Shown here piece by piece: positions 1 to 7,697 of a stretch of 24,136 nt of DNA. The DNA comes from an uncultured Prevotellaceae bacterium (lineage in GTDB: Bacteria > Bacteroidota > Bacteroidia > Bacteroidales > Muribaculaceae): NCBI GenBank assembly GCA_947254205.1, contig CAMYCE010000026.1, positions 1 through 24,136 of the forward strand, read 5' to 3'. The stretch's first letter is position 1. Each line of letters starts with the position of its first letter. Made by a program: the position numbers and the translations under genes. The notes beneath the pieces are model-generated. The model was not told where the DNA came from, did not search any database, and was given only the letters and a program-made list of their open reading frames with translations.

Positions 1-46
1 TACACGTAAGGAGTCGTCGGCAGCGTCAGATGTGTATAAGAGACAG
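1..46 (+). other. Illumina Nextera adapter (non-genomic)
   Basis: Positions 14-46 match the 33-base Nextera read-1 transposase adapter, ending in the mosaic end AGATGTGTATAAGAGACAG. Positions 6-13 (GTAAGGAG) match the i5 index known as S505/N505. Positions 1-5 (TACAC) match the end of the P5 oligo. The genomic sequence starts at 47. This is untrimmed library sequence at a contig end and should be masked. Confidence 0.97.
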
Positions 47-1306
47 CAACAACTCAATGCGAGCCGCCATTTTCTTAAGAATGGTGAAGGTGAATGAGCC
101 AATGTCAATCGTGTCGCCCTCGTTGGGAATTTCTTCAAGCTCGGTGAAAAGCAAGCCTGCGATGGTTTGATAGTCATTGCTCTCGGGCAGGTTGAGATGA
201 AATTTCTCGTTAATCACTTCAATCTCCATGCGTCCCGAAAACTCATAGGTGGTGGCATCAAGTTGCCGAGCAATGAGTTTCTTGCGGTCGTGCTCATCTT
301 CAATGTCGCCAAAAATTTCTTCTACCAAGTCTTCAAGGGTGACCATGCCACAGGTTCCGCCAAACTCATCGACCACAATTGCCATCGACCGCTTCTCGCG
401 CAACAGGTTTTGCATCATCACCTTGGCAAGCATGGTTTCGGGCACAACGAGCACAGGTTTCACCTGATCTTTCCAATTCACATCGGTGACAAACAGCTCG
501 CTCACCTGTATGAAGCCCAGCACGTTGTCGATGTCGTCGTGATAAACCACAAGTTTGCTCAAGCCCGTTTTAGAGAAAATTTCTACCAGTTGCTCGCGCG
601 TGGTGTCGGCAATGTTCACCCCGACAATCTCGTTGCGTGGCACCATGCAATCGCGCAGGCGAGTGTCGCTAAAATCGAGGGCATTTTCAAATATCTTGAC
701 TTCGCGCTCCACCTCGCGATGCTCGTCTTCGCTCTTGTCGATATTTTCTTGCAAATAGGCATCAAGCTCTTCCACACTCAAGGCCCCTATTTTTTCATTG
801 TTCACCTTAATGCCCAGTAACCTCATGATGCTTTGCGACAAAAACTCGGTGAATTTTGACACCGGATAAAGCACAAGATAGCACATGAACAGTGGCAACG
901 AGAAGGTGCGAAGCGAGTAGTTGGGATTGATGCGGAAGATAGCTTTGGGCAAAAACTCGCCCGTGATGAGAATAACGATAGTAGATATTAAGGTCACCAG
1001 CAACAAGTCTACCCCTTCACCACCTCCCACACTGGAGGCTATAAAGGGACCTATATAAGAGGCCATAGCCATAGAGTAGACGATGTTTACCACATTGTTG
1101 CCAATGAGCAAAGTGGAGATGAACATGTCGCTGTGATTGTAGAACACATTGATGATGCGATTCACCAAGCCACGCTTGCTGGCATCAATCTCCATGCGCA
1201 CTTTGTTGCTCGAAACAAAGGCGATTTCCATGCCCGAAAAAAAACCAGAGCACAAAATTGAGATGAGCACCAAAATGAATGCAGTGTGAGAATTTATATT
1301 TTCCAT
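47..1306 (-). CDS. CNNM/CBS/CorC-domain membrane protein, GldE-like (3' end lost)
   Basis: Integral membrane protein of the HlyC/CorC (TlyC) family, annotated in Bacteroidetes as hemolysin-family protein or GldE; members are implicated in divalent cation transport. An N-terminal CNNM (DUF21) domain with hydrophobic segments and the stretch FFSGMEIAFVSS covers about residues 1-190. A CBS pair follows at about 215-335 (RDCMVPRNEIVGV, then VDEFGGTCGMVTLEDLVEEI). A CorC_HlyC domain lies at about 350-420. The reading frame continues into the adapter: the apparent last six residues, LSLIHI, and the stop at 26-28 are adapter translation. The real C-terminus, probably about ten residues, is missing. 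A consensus promoter sits immediately upstream and leaves almost no 5' leader. A role in gliding cannot be inferred, since GldE-type proteins also occur in non-gliding Bacteroidales. Confidence 0.88.
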
Positions 1307-1315
1307 AATCTATGG

Positions 1316-1346
1316 CAAAAATACAATAATTAGCCGAAAAGGCAAA
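1316..1346 (-). promoter_or_regulatory. Bacteroidetes-type promoter for the GldE-like gene
   Basis: Read on the minus strand there is a TTTG (-33 box, 1343-1346), 19 bp, then TATTTTTG (1316-1323), matching the Bacteroidetes -7 consensus TAnnTTTG. The implied transcription start is about 1309, only a few bases from the ATG at 1306. The rest of the gap up to 1581 shows no gene or other clear signal. Confidence 0.6.
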
Positions 1347-1581
1347 ACACAAGCAACATCGCATCGCCCCCACCAACCACCACACAGCCTTGCCATCGCC
1401 AAAGCCAGCAACTATTGCAATCTACACCGGCCAATCGGCTCTATTTTTGCAACTTCATGAGAGATGGTGGTTAAAAATAAAAAACGCCATGTGTTATGCG
1501 CAAAGTTAGTATGTTTTTTAGAAAATAAATGCACTTAAAAAAGGCAAAAATAAAATTTATGGTATATTTTTACTCAAAAAG

Positions 1582-1613
1582 TTTGTTTAGTGAAAAAATA
1601 AGGCTTACATTTG
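1582..1613 (+). promoter_or_regulatory. Bacteroidetes-type promoter for the 580-aa secreted protein
   Basis: TTTG at 1582-1585, a 20-bp spacer, then TACATTTG at 1606-1613: an exact match to TTTG-N(19-21)-TAnnTTTG. The expected start near 1620 gives a leader of about 56 nt that is very A/T-rich and has no Shine-Dalgarno site. Confidence 0.7.
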
Positions 1614-1675
1614 TTCACCATAATACTTAACTAATTATAAACTTTTCCTAAAAAAATCTTTAAAACTATAGATTT

Positions 1676-3418
1676 ATGAAACGTTTTATATTCTCATTAT
1701 TCTTATTTATGGGCATTTTGGGCGTGATGAGCGCTGCCAAGCCCACAGTAATTTTAAACGAAGATTTTGCAGCCTTCACCGAGGGTAGCGAGAACGCACC
1801 TGCCAAAACCGACATTGGCGGATATTCGGGCAAGCTGGCTCAAACTCTCAAAGGCTGGAGTGGCAAAAACGTGTTTGAGGCAGGTGGCAAGCTCAAAGTG
1901 GGCGATGGAGGCTACTTGCAGACTGCTCGCAAAGACATGAGCGCCAATGGAGGCATCGTGAAGGTGAGTGCACGCGTGCGATTGATAAGCGACAACATGG
2001 GTGCATTGAAAATGATGATTGGTTTCGCCGATATGCAACAATTCTTCCTCAACGACAAGGCTTGGCATGAGGTGTCGTTTGTTGCTACAGGTGGTAGCAC
2101 TTCTTCTTCTGTGAGAATTGAGCCATTCCTCACCCTGGGTGGCATTCTCATCGACAATGTGAAGGTCGAAACCAGCCCCGATTTCTTCCCTGCCCCCAAA
2201 GCCTTGCAACCTGGCACGGCCACAGGCACCTCATTTACTGCCGTGTGGAAGCGCATTAAAACTGCCACCCACTATCTGCTCGATGTGTATAGCAAAAAGG
2301 GAAGTGAGTTGGAATATGTGTTACACGATGAGCAAGTGAAAACTACAGAAAAAGAAGTTGAAAACCTCGACCCTGCCAAGACCTACTTCTTCAGAGTGCG
2401 CGCCACCAATGGCATTGCTACCAGCGACTATAGCGACGAAATTCAAGTGGTGAAAGTGATTGAGTCGCTTGCCGCTCCTGTTGCAACCGAAGCCAGTGGA
2501 GTGGGCCCTCAAGCCTTTACTGCCAACTGGAGTGCCGTTGACGATGCCAAGGCCTATCAAGTGAATGTGTACAAGAAGAAAGCCACCGCAACCGCCGGCC
2601 CACTTGTGATGTTGAGCGAAAACTTCGACAAAATCACCAAAGGTGATCTTAAATACTGTGAATTTGGTCGCCCCGAGGAGTATCTCGACGAATACACCCA
2701 ACTGCCCGGCTGGTATGGCAAGAGCCACATTTTTGCCAAGGGCTACCTGGGTCTCTACCCCTTTGGCGATCCTTCAACTGTCACCACTCCCATGCTCAAC
2801 CTGAGCAACGATGGAGGAAAATTGCAAGTTAAAGCTAAGTTGGCCTCCTACATGTATGGCGAGCCTCAAGCAACCGATGCATTGAAAGTGATGCTGGTTG
2901 ATGCCAAAGGCAATGTGCTCGAAGACAAATCGATTGAAGTGGCTGGCGATTTCAAGGAATACACCATCGATTTCACCAAGGGCACCGACAACTGCGGTGT
3001 GCGTTTCTTCTATCAGGGAAGCAACAAGCTCTTTATCGACGAAATGGAGATTGTGCAAAATGTGCCTGCAGGCTATATTGTGGTAGAAAAACTCAAACAA
3101 GTTGAAACCGAAGGCACCAGCTTGGCGATTGAGGTTGACGAGCCCATGAGCGACATGGTCACCTATGCCTACACCGTGCAGGCAATTGCCACCACAGTCG
3201 AACAAGGTGAAATTATCGACATCTTCTCGCCCGAATCCAACATGATCGAGGTGCAAGAAGGTACCGGCATCGATGCCACAGTGACAGCCAAGCAAGTGGT
3301 GAGCGTGAGCTACATCGACCTCACCGGCAAGGTTTCGGCTCGCCCATTTGGCGGTCTCAACATCGTGGTCACTACCTATAGCGACGGCACCACTGCCACA
3401 AGCAAAATGATGAAGTAA
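1676..3418 (+). CDS. Secreted FN3/jelly-roll protein with C-terminal tag
   Basis: Predicted exported protein of 580 aa and unknown function. The signal peptide is residues 1-20 (hydrophobic core, cleavage near MSAA). Residues 26-166 look like a carbohydrate-binding-type jelly roll (starts LNEDFAAFTEG, ends GGILIDNVKVET). Residues 172-260 form a fibronectin type III domain. A second FN3 appears split: 265-303 and 465-528, with another jelly-roll-like domain (311-462; YTQLPGWYGK, then LFIDEMEIVQ) inserted between its strands. Residues 541-580 are the C-terminal tag shared by five proteins here. The architecture matches the 744-aa protein at 18196-20430, so they are paralogs. The gene stands alone, with its own promoter and a strong terminator. 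No catalytic motif was seen; binding or adhesion at the cell surface is inference. Confidence 0.85.
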   Translation: MKRFIFSLFLFMGILGVMSAAKPTVILNEDFAAFTEGSENAPAKTDIGGYSGKLAQTLKGWSGKNVFEAGGKLKVGDGGYLQTARKDMSANGGIVKVSARVRLISDNMGALKMMIGFADMQQFFLNDKAWHEVSFVATGGSTSSSVRIEPFLTLGGILIDNVKVETSPDFFPAPKALQPGTATGTSFTAVWKRIKTATHYLLDVYSKKGSELEYVLHDEQVKTTEKEVENLDPAKTYFFRVRATNGIATSDYSDEIQVVKVIESLAAPVATEASGVGPQAFTANWSAVDDAKAYQVNVYKKKATATAGPLVMLSENFDKITKGDLKYCEFGRPEEYLDEYTQLPGWYGKSHIFAKGYLGLYPFGDPSTVTTPMLNLSNDGGKLQVKAKLASYMYGEPQATDALKVMLVDAKGNVLEDKSIEVAGDFKEYTIDFTKGTDNCGVRFFYQGSNKLFIDEMEIVQNVPAGYIVVEKLKQVETEGTSLAIEVDEPMSDMVTYAYTVQAIATTVEQGEIIDIFSPESNMIEVQEGTGIDATVTAKQVVSVSYIDLTGKVSARPFGGLNIVVTTYSDGTTATSKMMK

Positions 3419-3457
3419 AATCTAATCTATATTTATCCAAACAACAATTAAACTGAG

Positions 3458-3501
3458 AGCCGCCATCGAAACCCCAAGGGGTCGCGATGGCGGCTTTTTT
3501 T
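3458..3501 (+). terminator. Intrinsic terminator after the 580-aa gene
   Basis: An 11-bp stem, AGCCGCCATCG (3458-3468) with CGATGGCGGCT (3485-3495), contains an inner CCCC/GGGG pairing and is followed by a run of T. It lies between convergent genes, but only the plus strand has the T tract. Confidence 0.9.
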
Positions 3502-3547
3502 GCGTCTAATCCTCTCTTGTGTAGATTAAACCCTCACACCATATTGT

Positions 3548-5071
3548 TTATTTCGACACTTTCTCGAGTCGCTTCATGATTGAGAACATAAACACTGCCG
3601 AGAGGGCACACAGCACAGCAAAGATGCTCCACACGCTCCACAATGGCAGGTTGCCCCACACAAAGCCACCCACACTCACCAGCAGGTTGCCGGCAGCAGT
3701 GGCCACAAACCAGCCACCCATCATCATGCCCTTATACTTGGGAGGTGCAACCTTGCTCACAAAGCTGATGCCAATGGGCGACAACAACAACTCGCCAAAG
3801 GTGAGAATGAGATAGGTGGAGATGAGCCAGTTGGGAGAAGCAAAGGTAGCAGCATCACCAGCCACTTTTTGGGCATTGGGCGAGAGCAAGCTCATGGAGC
3901 CCACCATCATCACACAATAGGCACCGGCGGCCACGAGCATGCCCAAGGCAATTTTGCGAGGCGCACTGGGCTCTTTGCCCTTGCTGGCAAGCCAACCAAA
4001 GAGAGCGATGCTCACGGGGGTCAACATCACCACAAAGCAGGGATTGAAGTGCTGGAAGATGGGGGCTGCCACCTCGATGCTGCCTTCAAGTTGCGAGTAG
4101 CTCCACAGCAGGTAGCCCACAGCGGCGGCAATCACACCTGCCGAGATAGCCTTGCCCTTGCCAGTCTTGCTCTGAAAGAGTGAAAACAAGCCATACACGA
4201 TGAAAATGAGAGCCACCAAGTTCCACACCGTGAATGCCATGCTCTCGACACCCGACGAGGTTTTGCGCACAAACTCATCGGCAAAGAATGTGAGCGTGAG
4301 GCCATTTTGCTGGAATGCCATCCAAAAGAAAATCACCACGGCAAACACCAAGCACAAGGCAGTGATACGCTGCTTGGTCTCTTCGGGCGAAATTTCTTCT
4401 ACTTTTTCTTCAACTCCGGCAGCTTTTTTACTTGATTTGCTCGCCTCGGTCCACTTGAAAGTGCTCCTAAAGCCATAGTAGATGGCTATCGACAGCACCA
4501 GCGACAGGCATGCCACTGCAAAGGCGTAGTGATAGCTATCTTCAACGCTCACCCCAAAGTGTTTTTGGGTGTAGTCCATGATCGAAATGGCTGCTGTGGG
4601 GGCAAAGAGCGAGCCAATGTTGATGGCCATGTAGAAGATAGAGAAACCCGAATCGCGCTGACCGCTATATTTTGGGTCGTCGTAGAGGTTGCCCACCATG
4701 ACCTGCAAGTTGCCCTTAAACAAGCCCGTGCCGGCACTCACAAGAAACAGGGCGGCAAGCATAGCGGCAAGTGCCACGGTGTTGCCTCCAAGCGGAATCG
4801 ACAAGAGCAGGTAGCCAAAAAACATGATGATGATGCCCATAGTCACCATTTTGCCATAACCATACTTGTCGGCAAAAATGCCACCAATGAAGGGCAAGAA
4901 ATAAACAAATCCCATAAAAGTGCTGTAGATGGCTCCGGCAGCACCGGCACTCAAGCCAAAGTTGGCTTTGAGGAATAGCACAAACACGGCTATCATTGTG
5001 TAGTAGCCAAAACGCTCACCAGTGTTGGCAAGCGCAAGTGCATAAAGTCCTTTAGGTTGATTTTCAAACAT
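3548..5071 (-). CDS. POT/PTR2-family proton:oligopeptide symporter (copy 1)
   Basis: Inner-membrane peptide transporter of the POT (PTR2, MFS) family, 507 aa with many hydrophobic segments. Family motifs seen: NTGERFGYY (16-24, helix 1), GLFKGNLQ (helix 4 with its conserved lysine, K119) and the PTR2 signature GFSIFYMAINIGSL (142-155). The usual E-x-x-E-R-F proton-coupling motif has Asn16 in place of the first Glu. The start is placed at 5069-5071 because MFENQPKG aligns with MFKNHPKG of the neighbouring paralog; the upstream extension (to 5116) is lysine-rich and T-tract encoded. A terminator separates it from copy 2, so it probably has its own promoter; a TAAGTTTG box lies at 5114-5121 but has no good -33 partner. 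Likely imports di- or tripeptides. Confidence 0.92.
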   Translation of the reverse strand: MFENQPKGLYALALANTGERFGYYTMIAVFVLFLKANFGLSAGAAGAIYSTFMGFVYFLPFIGGIFADKYGYGKMVTMGIIIMFFGYLLLSIPLGGNTVALAAMLAALFLVSAGTGLFKGNLQVMVGNLYDDPKYSGQRDSGFSIFYMAINIGSLFAPTAAISIMDYTQKHFGVSVEDSYHYAFAVACLSLVLSIAIYYGFRSTFKWTEASKSSKKAAGVEEKVEEISPEETKQRITALCLVFAVVIFFWMAFQQNGLTLTFFADEFVRKTSSGVESMAFTVWNLVALIFIVYGLFSLFQSKTGKGKAISAGVIAAAVGYLLWSYSQLEGSIEVAAPIFQHFNPCFVVMLTPVSIALFGWLASKGKEPSAPRKIALGMLVAAGAYCVMMVGSMSLLSPNAQKVAGDAATFASPNWLISTYLILTFGELLLSPIGISFVSKVAPPKYKGMMMGGWFVATAAGNLLVSVGGFVWGNLPLWSVWSIFAVLCALSAVFMFSIMKRLEKVSK

Positions 5072-5121
5072 AGTTGTTTCTTTTTTTTTCGTTTTTTTTG
5101 TGTAATTGAAGCACAAACTTA

Positions 5122-5174
5122 CTAAAAAAACACGACATCGCCCTGCTACAGCTTTGAAAAACTGAGCAGGGCGA
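5122..5174 (-). terminator. Intrinsic terminator between the two POT genes
   Basis: A 10-bp perfect stem, TCGCCCTGCT (5138-5147) with AGCAGGGCGA (5165-5174), is followed on the minus strand by a seven-T run (5124-5130). It ends the transcript of the POT gene at 5232-6812. Confidence 0.85.
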
Positions 5175-5231
5175 CATTAAGGTTATAAATAGACTTTTAC
5201 CAAATAGTCATGTTGCCATAGAGCTTTTGCA

Positions 5232-6812
5232 TTAAGCCTTGGCAGGAGCTTCGCTCTCGCCAGTGACGCGCTCGAGCCACTTGACCATGCCCAGCATCAC
5301 ACCCATCGACACGAGGCACACAACGAGGAACACGGTCCAGCATTGCCACAAAGGCATCTTGTTATACATGAGGGGGCCAATCCAAATGAGCAGGTTGCCC
5401 ACAGCAGTGGCACCCAGCCACAAACCTTGGCACACACCTTGCAAGTGCTTGGGAGCTACCTTCGACACAAACGACAAGCCCAGTGGCGAAATAAACAGCT
5501 CGGCTACCGTGAGGAAGAAATAGGTCACAATCAACACCCATGGACCTGCCTTCATGGCTTCTTTGGCACCCACTTCCATAGCTTTAAATTCCTCACCCGA
5601 AGGATAACCTGCCGAAGCCGAGTAGAGGGCCAAGAACAAGTAGCCAAGACCTGCGATAAACATGCCATAGGCAATCTTGCGAGGGGTTGAAATGGTTTTG
5701 CCAGCCTTGGCGAGCATACCAAAAATCCACATGATGATAGGAGTGAGCACAATCACAAAGAAGGGGTTCACTGCTTGCCAAATTTCGGGGGCAATCGATT
5801 GAGTTTTCACAAAGTCGCGAGCAAACACCGAGAGCGATTGGCCATTTTGATGGAACGAGAACCAGAAGAAAATGGCAATGCCCAACACAGCAAACAGGGC
5901 ATACATGCGTTGCTTGATTTCTTTACCCATAGCCAATTTCTCTTCGGCAGTGTATTCGACTGCGGCTTGGGCTTCTTTCTTAGAGGGAGTTGGAAAAATC
6001 TTCTTGAAAGCAATGAAGATAAACAGCGAGAGCAACATGGCAGCTACCGAAGCAATAAACGAGTAGTGCACACCGGTGTTGAAGGTGTCGAGATAGGTGC
6101 TGCAAGCTGCAGCCATGTCGTTGACATTGCCACCCACTTCGCCCATGAGCTTATTCAAGTTAGAGGTTTCATCGCCGGTCATGTTGACATGGCCCAAGAA
6201 CTTGTGGCACAATGCAGGCAACTCGGCATTGTAGAGCAAGCCCTTGGTGCTCAACCACCACTCGCGCAAGTAGGGAGCAATGAAGGGAGCCACAAGACCA
6301 CCAATGTTGATAAACACATAAAAGATTTGGAAACCCGAGTCGCGACGGCCCTGCACAGCTTTCATGGCTTCGGGGCCCTTCTTGGCGGCTTCGGCTTCGA
6401 GGTTATCATACATTTGTCCCACAATAGCTTGCAAGTTGCCTTTAAACAAGCCATTACCAAAGGCTATCATGAGCAAGGCAAAGCAAGTGAAGGGCAACAA
6501 CCAAGAGATGTTTGACGCGGTTGACATGATGGGGAATGAAAGTAGCACATAGCCGGCCGCCATGATGATGATACCGGTCATGATAGTGCCCTTGTAGTTT
6601 TGGGTGCGGTCGGCAATCACACCGCCCACGAGGCTCAACACATAGATGAGGGCATAGAACACTGAATAGATAATGCCGCTCGTCTCGTCGCTCAAGCCAA
6701 ATTTAGAGCACAAGAAGAGCAAAAGCACGGCATTCATGATGTAGTAGCCAAAACGCTCGCCCAGGTTGCTCAAAGCGGCGGGGACTAACCCCTTGGGATG
6801 GTTTTTAAACAT
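5232..6812 (-). CDS. POT/PTR2-family proton:oligopeptide symporter (copy 2)
   Basis: Second POT-family transporter, 526 aa, homologous to the adjacent 507-aa protein over most of its length. It shows SNLGERFGYY (15-24), GLFKGNLQ and the PTR2 signature GFQIFYVFINIGGL. It has a longer loop after that signature (about residues 180-245) than copy 1. As in copy 1, Asn16 occupies the position of the first Glu in ExxERF. It lies 62 nt downstream of sufE on the same strand, with no promoter box or terminator in between, so the two are probably co-transcribed. The tandem copies may differ in peptide preference; nothing in the sequence decides this. Confidence 0.92.
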   Translation of the reverse strand: MFKNHPKGLVPAALSNLGERFGYYIMNAVLLLFLCSKFGLSDETSGIIYSVFYALIYVLSLVGGVIADRTQNYKGTIMTGIIIMAAGYVLLSFPIMSTASNISWLLPFTCFALLMIAFGNGLFKGNLQAIVGQMYDNLEAEAAKKGPEAMKAVQGRRDSGFQIFYVFINIGGLVAPFIAPYLREWWLSTKGLLYNAELPALCHKFLGHVNMTGDETSNLNKLMGEVGGNVNDMAAACSTYLDTFNTGVHYSFIASVAAMLLSLFIFIAFKKIFPTPSKKEAQAAVEYTAEEKLAMGKEIKQRMYALFAVLGIAIFFWFSFHQNGQSLSVFARDFVKTQSIAPEIWQAVNPFFVIVLTPIIMWIFGMLAKAGKTISTPRKIAYGMFIAGLGYLFLALYSASAGYPSGEEFKAMEVGAKEAMKAGPWVLIVTYFFLTVAELFISPLGLSFVSKVAPKHLQGVCQGLWLGATAVGNLLIWIGPLMYNKMPLWQCWTVFLVVCLVSMGVMLGMVKWLERVTGESEAPAKA

Positions 6813-6874
6813 AATGTTGTGGTTTTTAATTTATAGTTAATGATGTTTTTATTGTCGTGATTTCATCTCGCAAG

Positions 6875-7297
6875 TCACTGCTCCATCGAGCCATAGGCGA
6901 GGGCATAGGCCCTGATTTTCTTGATCATCGCCAGCAGGCCATTGCTGCGCGTGGGGCTCAAGTGCTCGTGCAGCCCAATGCGATCAATAAAGTAGAGGTC
7001 GGCATCAAGAATTTCTTGCGGAGTGCGCCCGCTGAGCACACGCACCAGCATCGTGATGATGCCTTTCACAATAATGGCATCGCTGTCGGCACTAAACACC
7101 ACCTTGCCATCTTCGACATCGGCCTGCAACCACACACGGCTTTGGCAACCGTCGATAATGTTGTCGGCAGTCTTGTATTTCTCGTCGAGCGAGGGAGTGG
7201 CATTGCCCATTTCAATAATGAGGGCATAACGGTCCAACCAGTCGGTAAAGCCTTCAAACTCCTCAATGATTTGGTCTTGAGTTTCGTTAATAGTCAT
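6875..7297 (-). CDS. sufE: SufE-family sulfur acceptor protein
   Basis: Cytosolic Fe-S cluster assembly factor that accepts persulfide sulfur from a SufS-type cysteine desulfurase and stimulates it. The 140-aa length fits the family. The active-site cysteine lies in DGCQSRVW and is residue 51, the same number as in E. coli SufE. The start is the ATG at 7295-7297; a TTG three codons further upstream is less likely. A candidate promoter lies just upstream and a POT transporter follows, probably in the same transcript. No sufS or sufBCD is in the window. Confidence 0.93.
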   Translation of the reverse strand: MTINETQDQIIEEFEGFTDWLDRYALIIEMGNATPSLDEKYKTADNIIDGCQSRVWLQADVEDGKVVFSADSDAIIVKGIITMLVRVLSGRTPQEILDADLYFIDRIGLHEHLSPTRSNGLLAMIKKIRAYALAYGSMEQ

Positions 7298-7332
7298 TTT
7301 GCGCAATTAAAACTATTTTTATTTAAAGAGTT

Positions 7333-7364
7333 CAAATATACGTCAATTTTTCCTTTTCTCCAAT
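7333..7364 (-). promoter_or_regulatory. Candidate promoter for sufE
   Basis: On the minus strand TATATTTG (7333-7340) matches TAnnTTTG, and 20 bp upstream is ATTG, three of four matches to the -33 TTTG. The leader would be about 30 nt. Confidence 0.5.
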
Positions 7365-7415
7365 AGCACCCACCCAATTTTGCGCAATTTGCAGGGGATT
7401 GTCCCTACTTTTTAG

Positions 7416-7627
7416 CCCCACGGAATTCACGGAATTTTATCAACGAATTTTATCAACGAATTAAGCGAATTAAACGAATTGAAAGGTCGAGCCTCTCAAA
7501 AATTCGATAAATTCGCTTAATTCGTTGATTTTTTCCTTTATAAATCAACGAATTAAACGAATCAGAGAAGGTCAATCCTCTCATAAATTCGTTTAATTCG
7601 TTTAATTCGTTGATAAAATTCCGTGGG
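7416..7627. repeat. Palindromic double-hairpin element A
   Basis: Bounded by an inverted repeat: CACGGAATTTTATCAACG at 7429, with complement ending at 7625; the match is perfect over 22 nt, and an extra CCCACGGAATT copy lies at the left edge. Inside are two tandem hairpins, A1 (7452-7529, 29-nt arms with 27 matches, the first 20 perfect) and A2 (7544-7614, 19-bp perfect arms). The arms are built from 9-base units such as CGAATTAAG and CGAATTAAA. The two loops resemble each other (AAGGTCGAGCCTCTC and AAGGTCAATCCTCTC). A second copy is element B at 9951-10209; A1 and B1 share 71 identical bases (7459-7529 and 10004-10074). No coding capacity. Possibly a non-autonomous mobile or REP-like element; origin unknown. 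Confidence 0.85.
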
Positions 7628-7636
7628 AATAGAGTA

Positions 7637-7678
7637 GTGAGGGGGAGTCAAAACCCCGTGGTTTTAACTCCCCCTCAC
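7637..7678 (-). terminator. Strong hairpin at the 3' end of ppiD
   Basis: 19-nt arms (7637-7655 and 7660-7678) pair at 18 of 19 positions around a four-base loop, 19 nt after the ppiD stop. No T tract follows, so it may stabilise the 3' end or act as a factor-assisted terminator. Confidence 0.65.
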
Positions 7679-7697
7679 CCGATATTGTGATTAGCTC

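Noticed and set aside
5072..5116. Extended N-terminus for the first POT transporter
   Set aside because: The 15 added residues (MCFNYTKKTKKKETT) come from a homopolymer-rich leader and are absent from the adjacent paralog, which starts MFKNHPKG.
7298..7306. TTG start for sufE
   Set aside because: The downstream ATG places the catalytic cysteine at residue 51 as in E. coli SufE, and TTG is a rare start.
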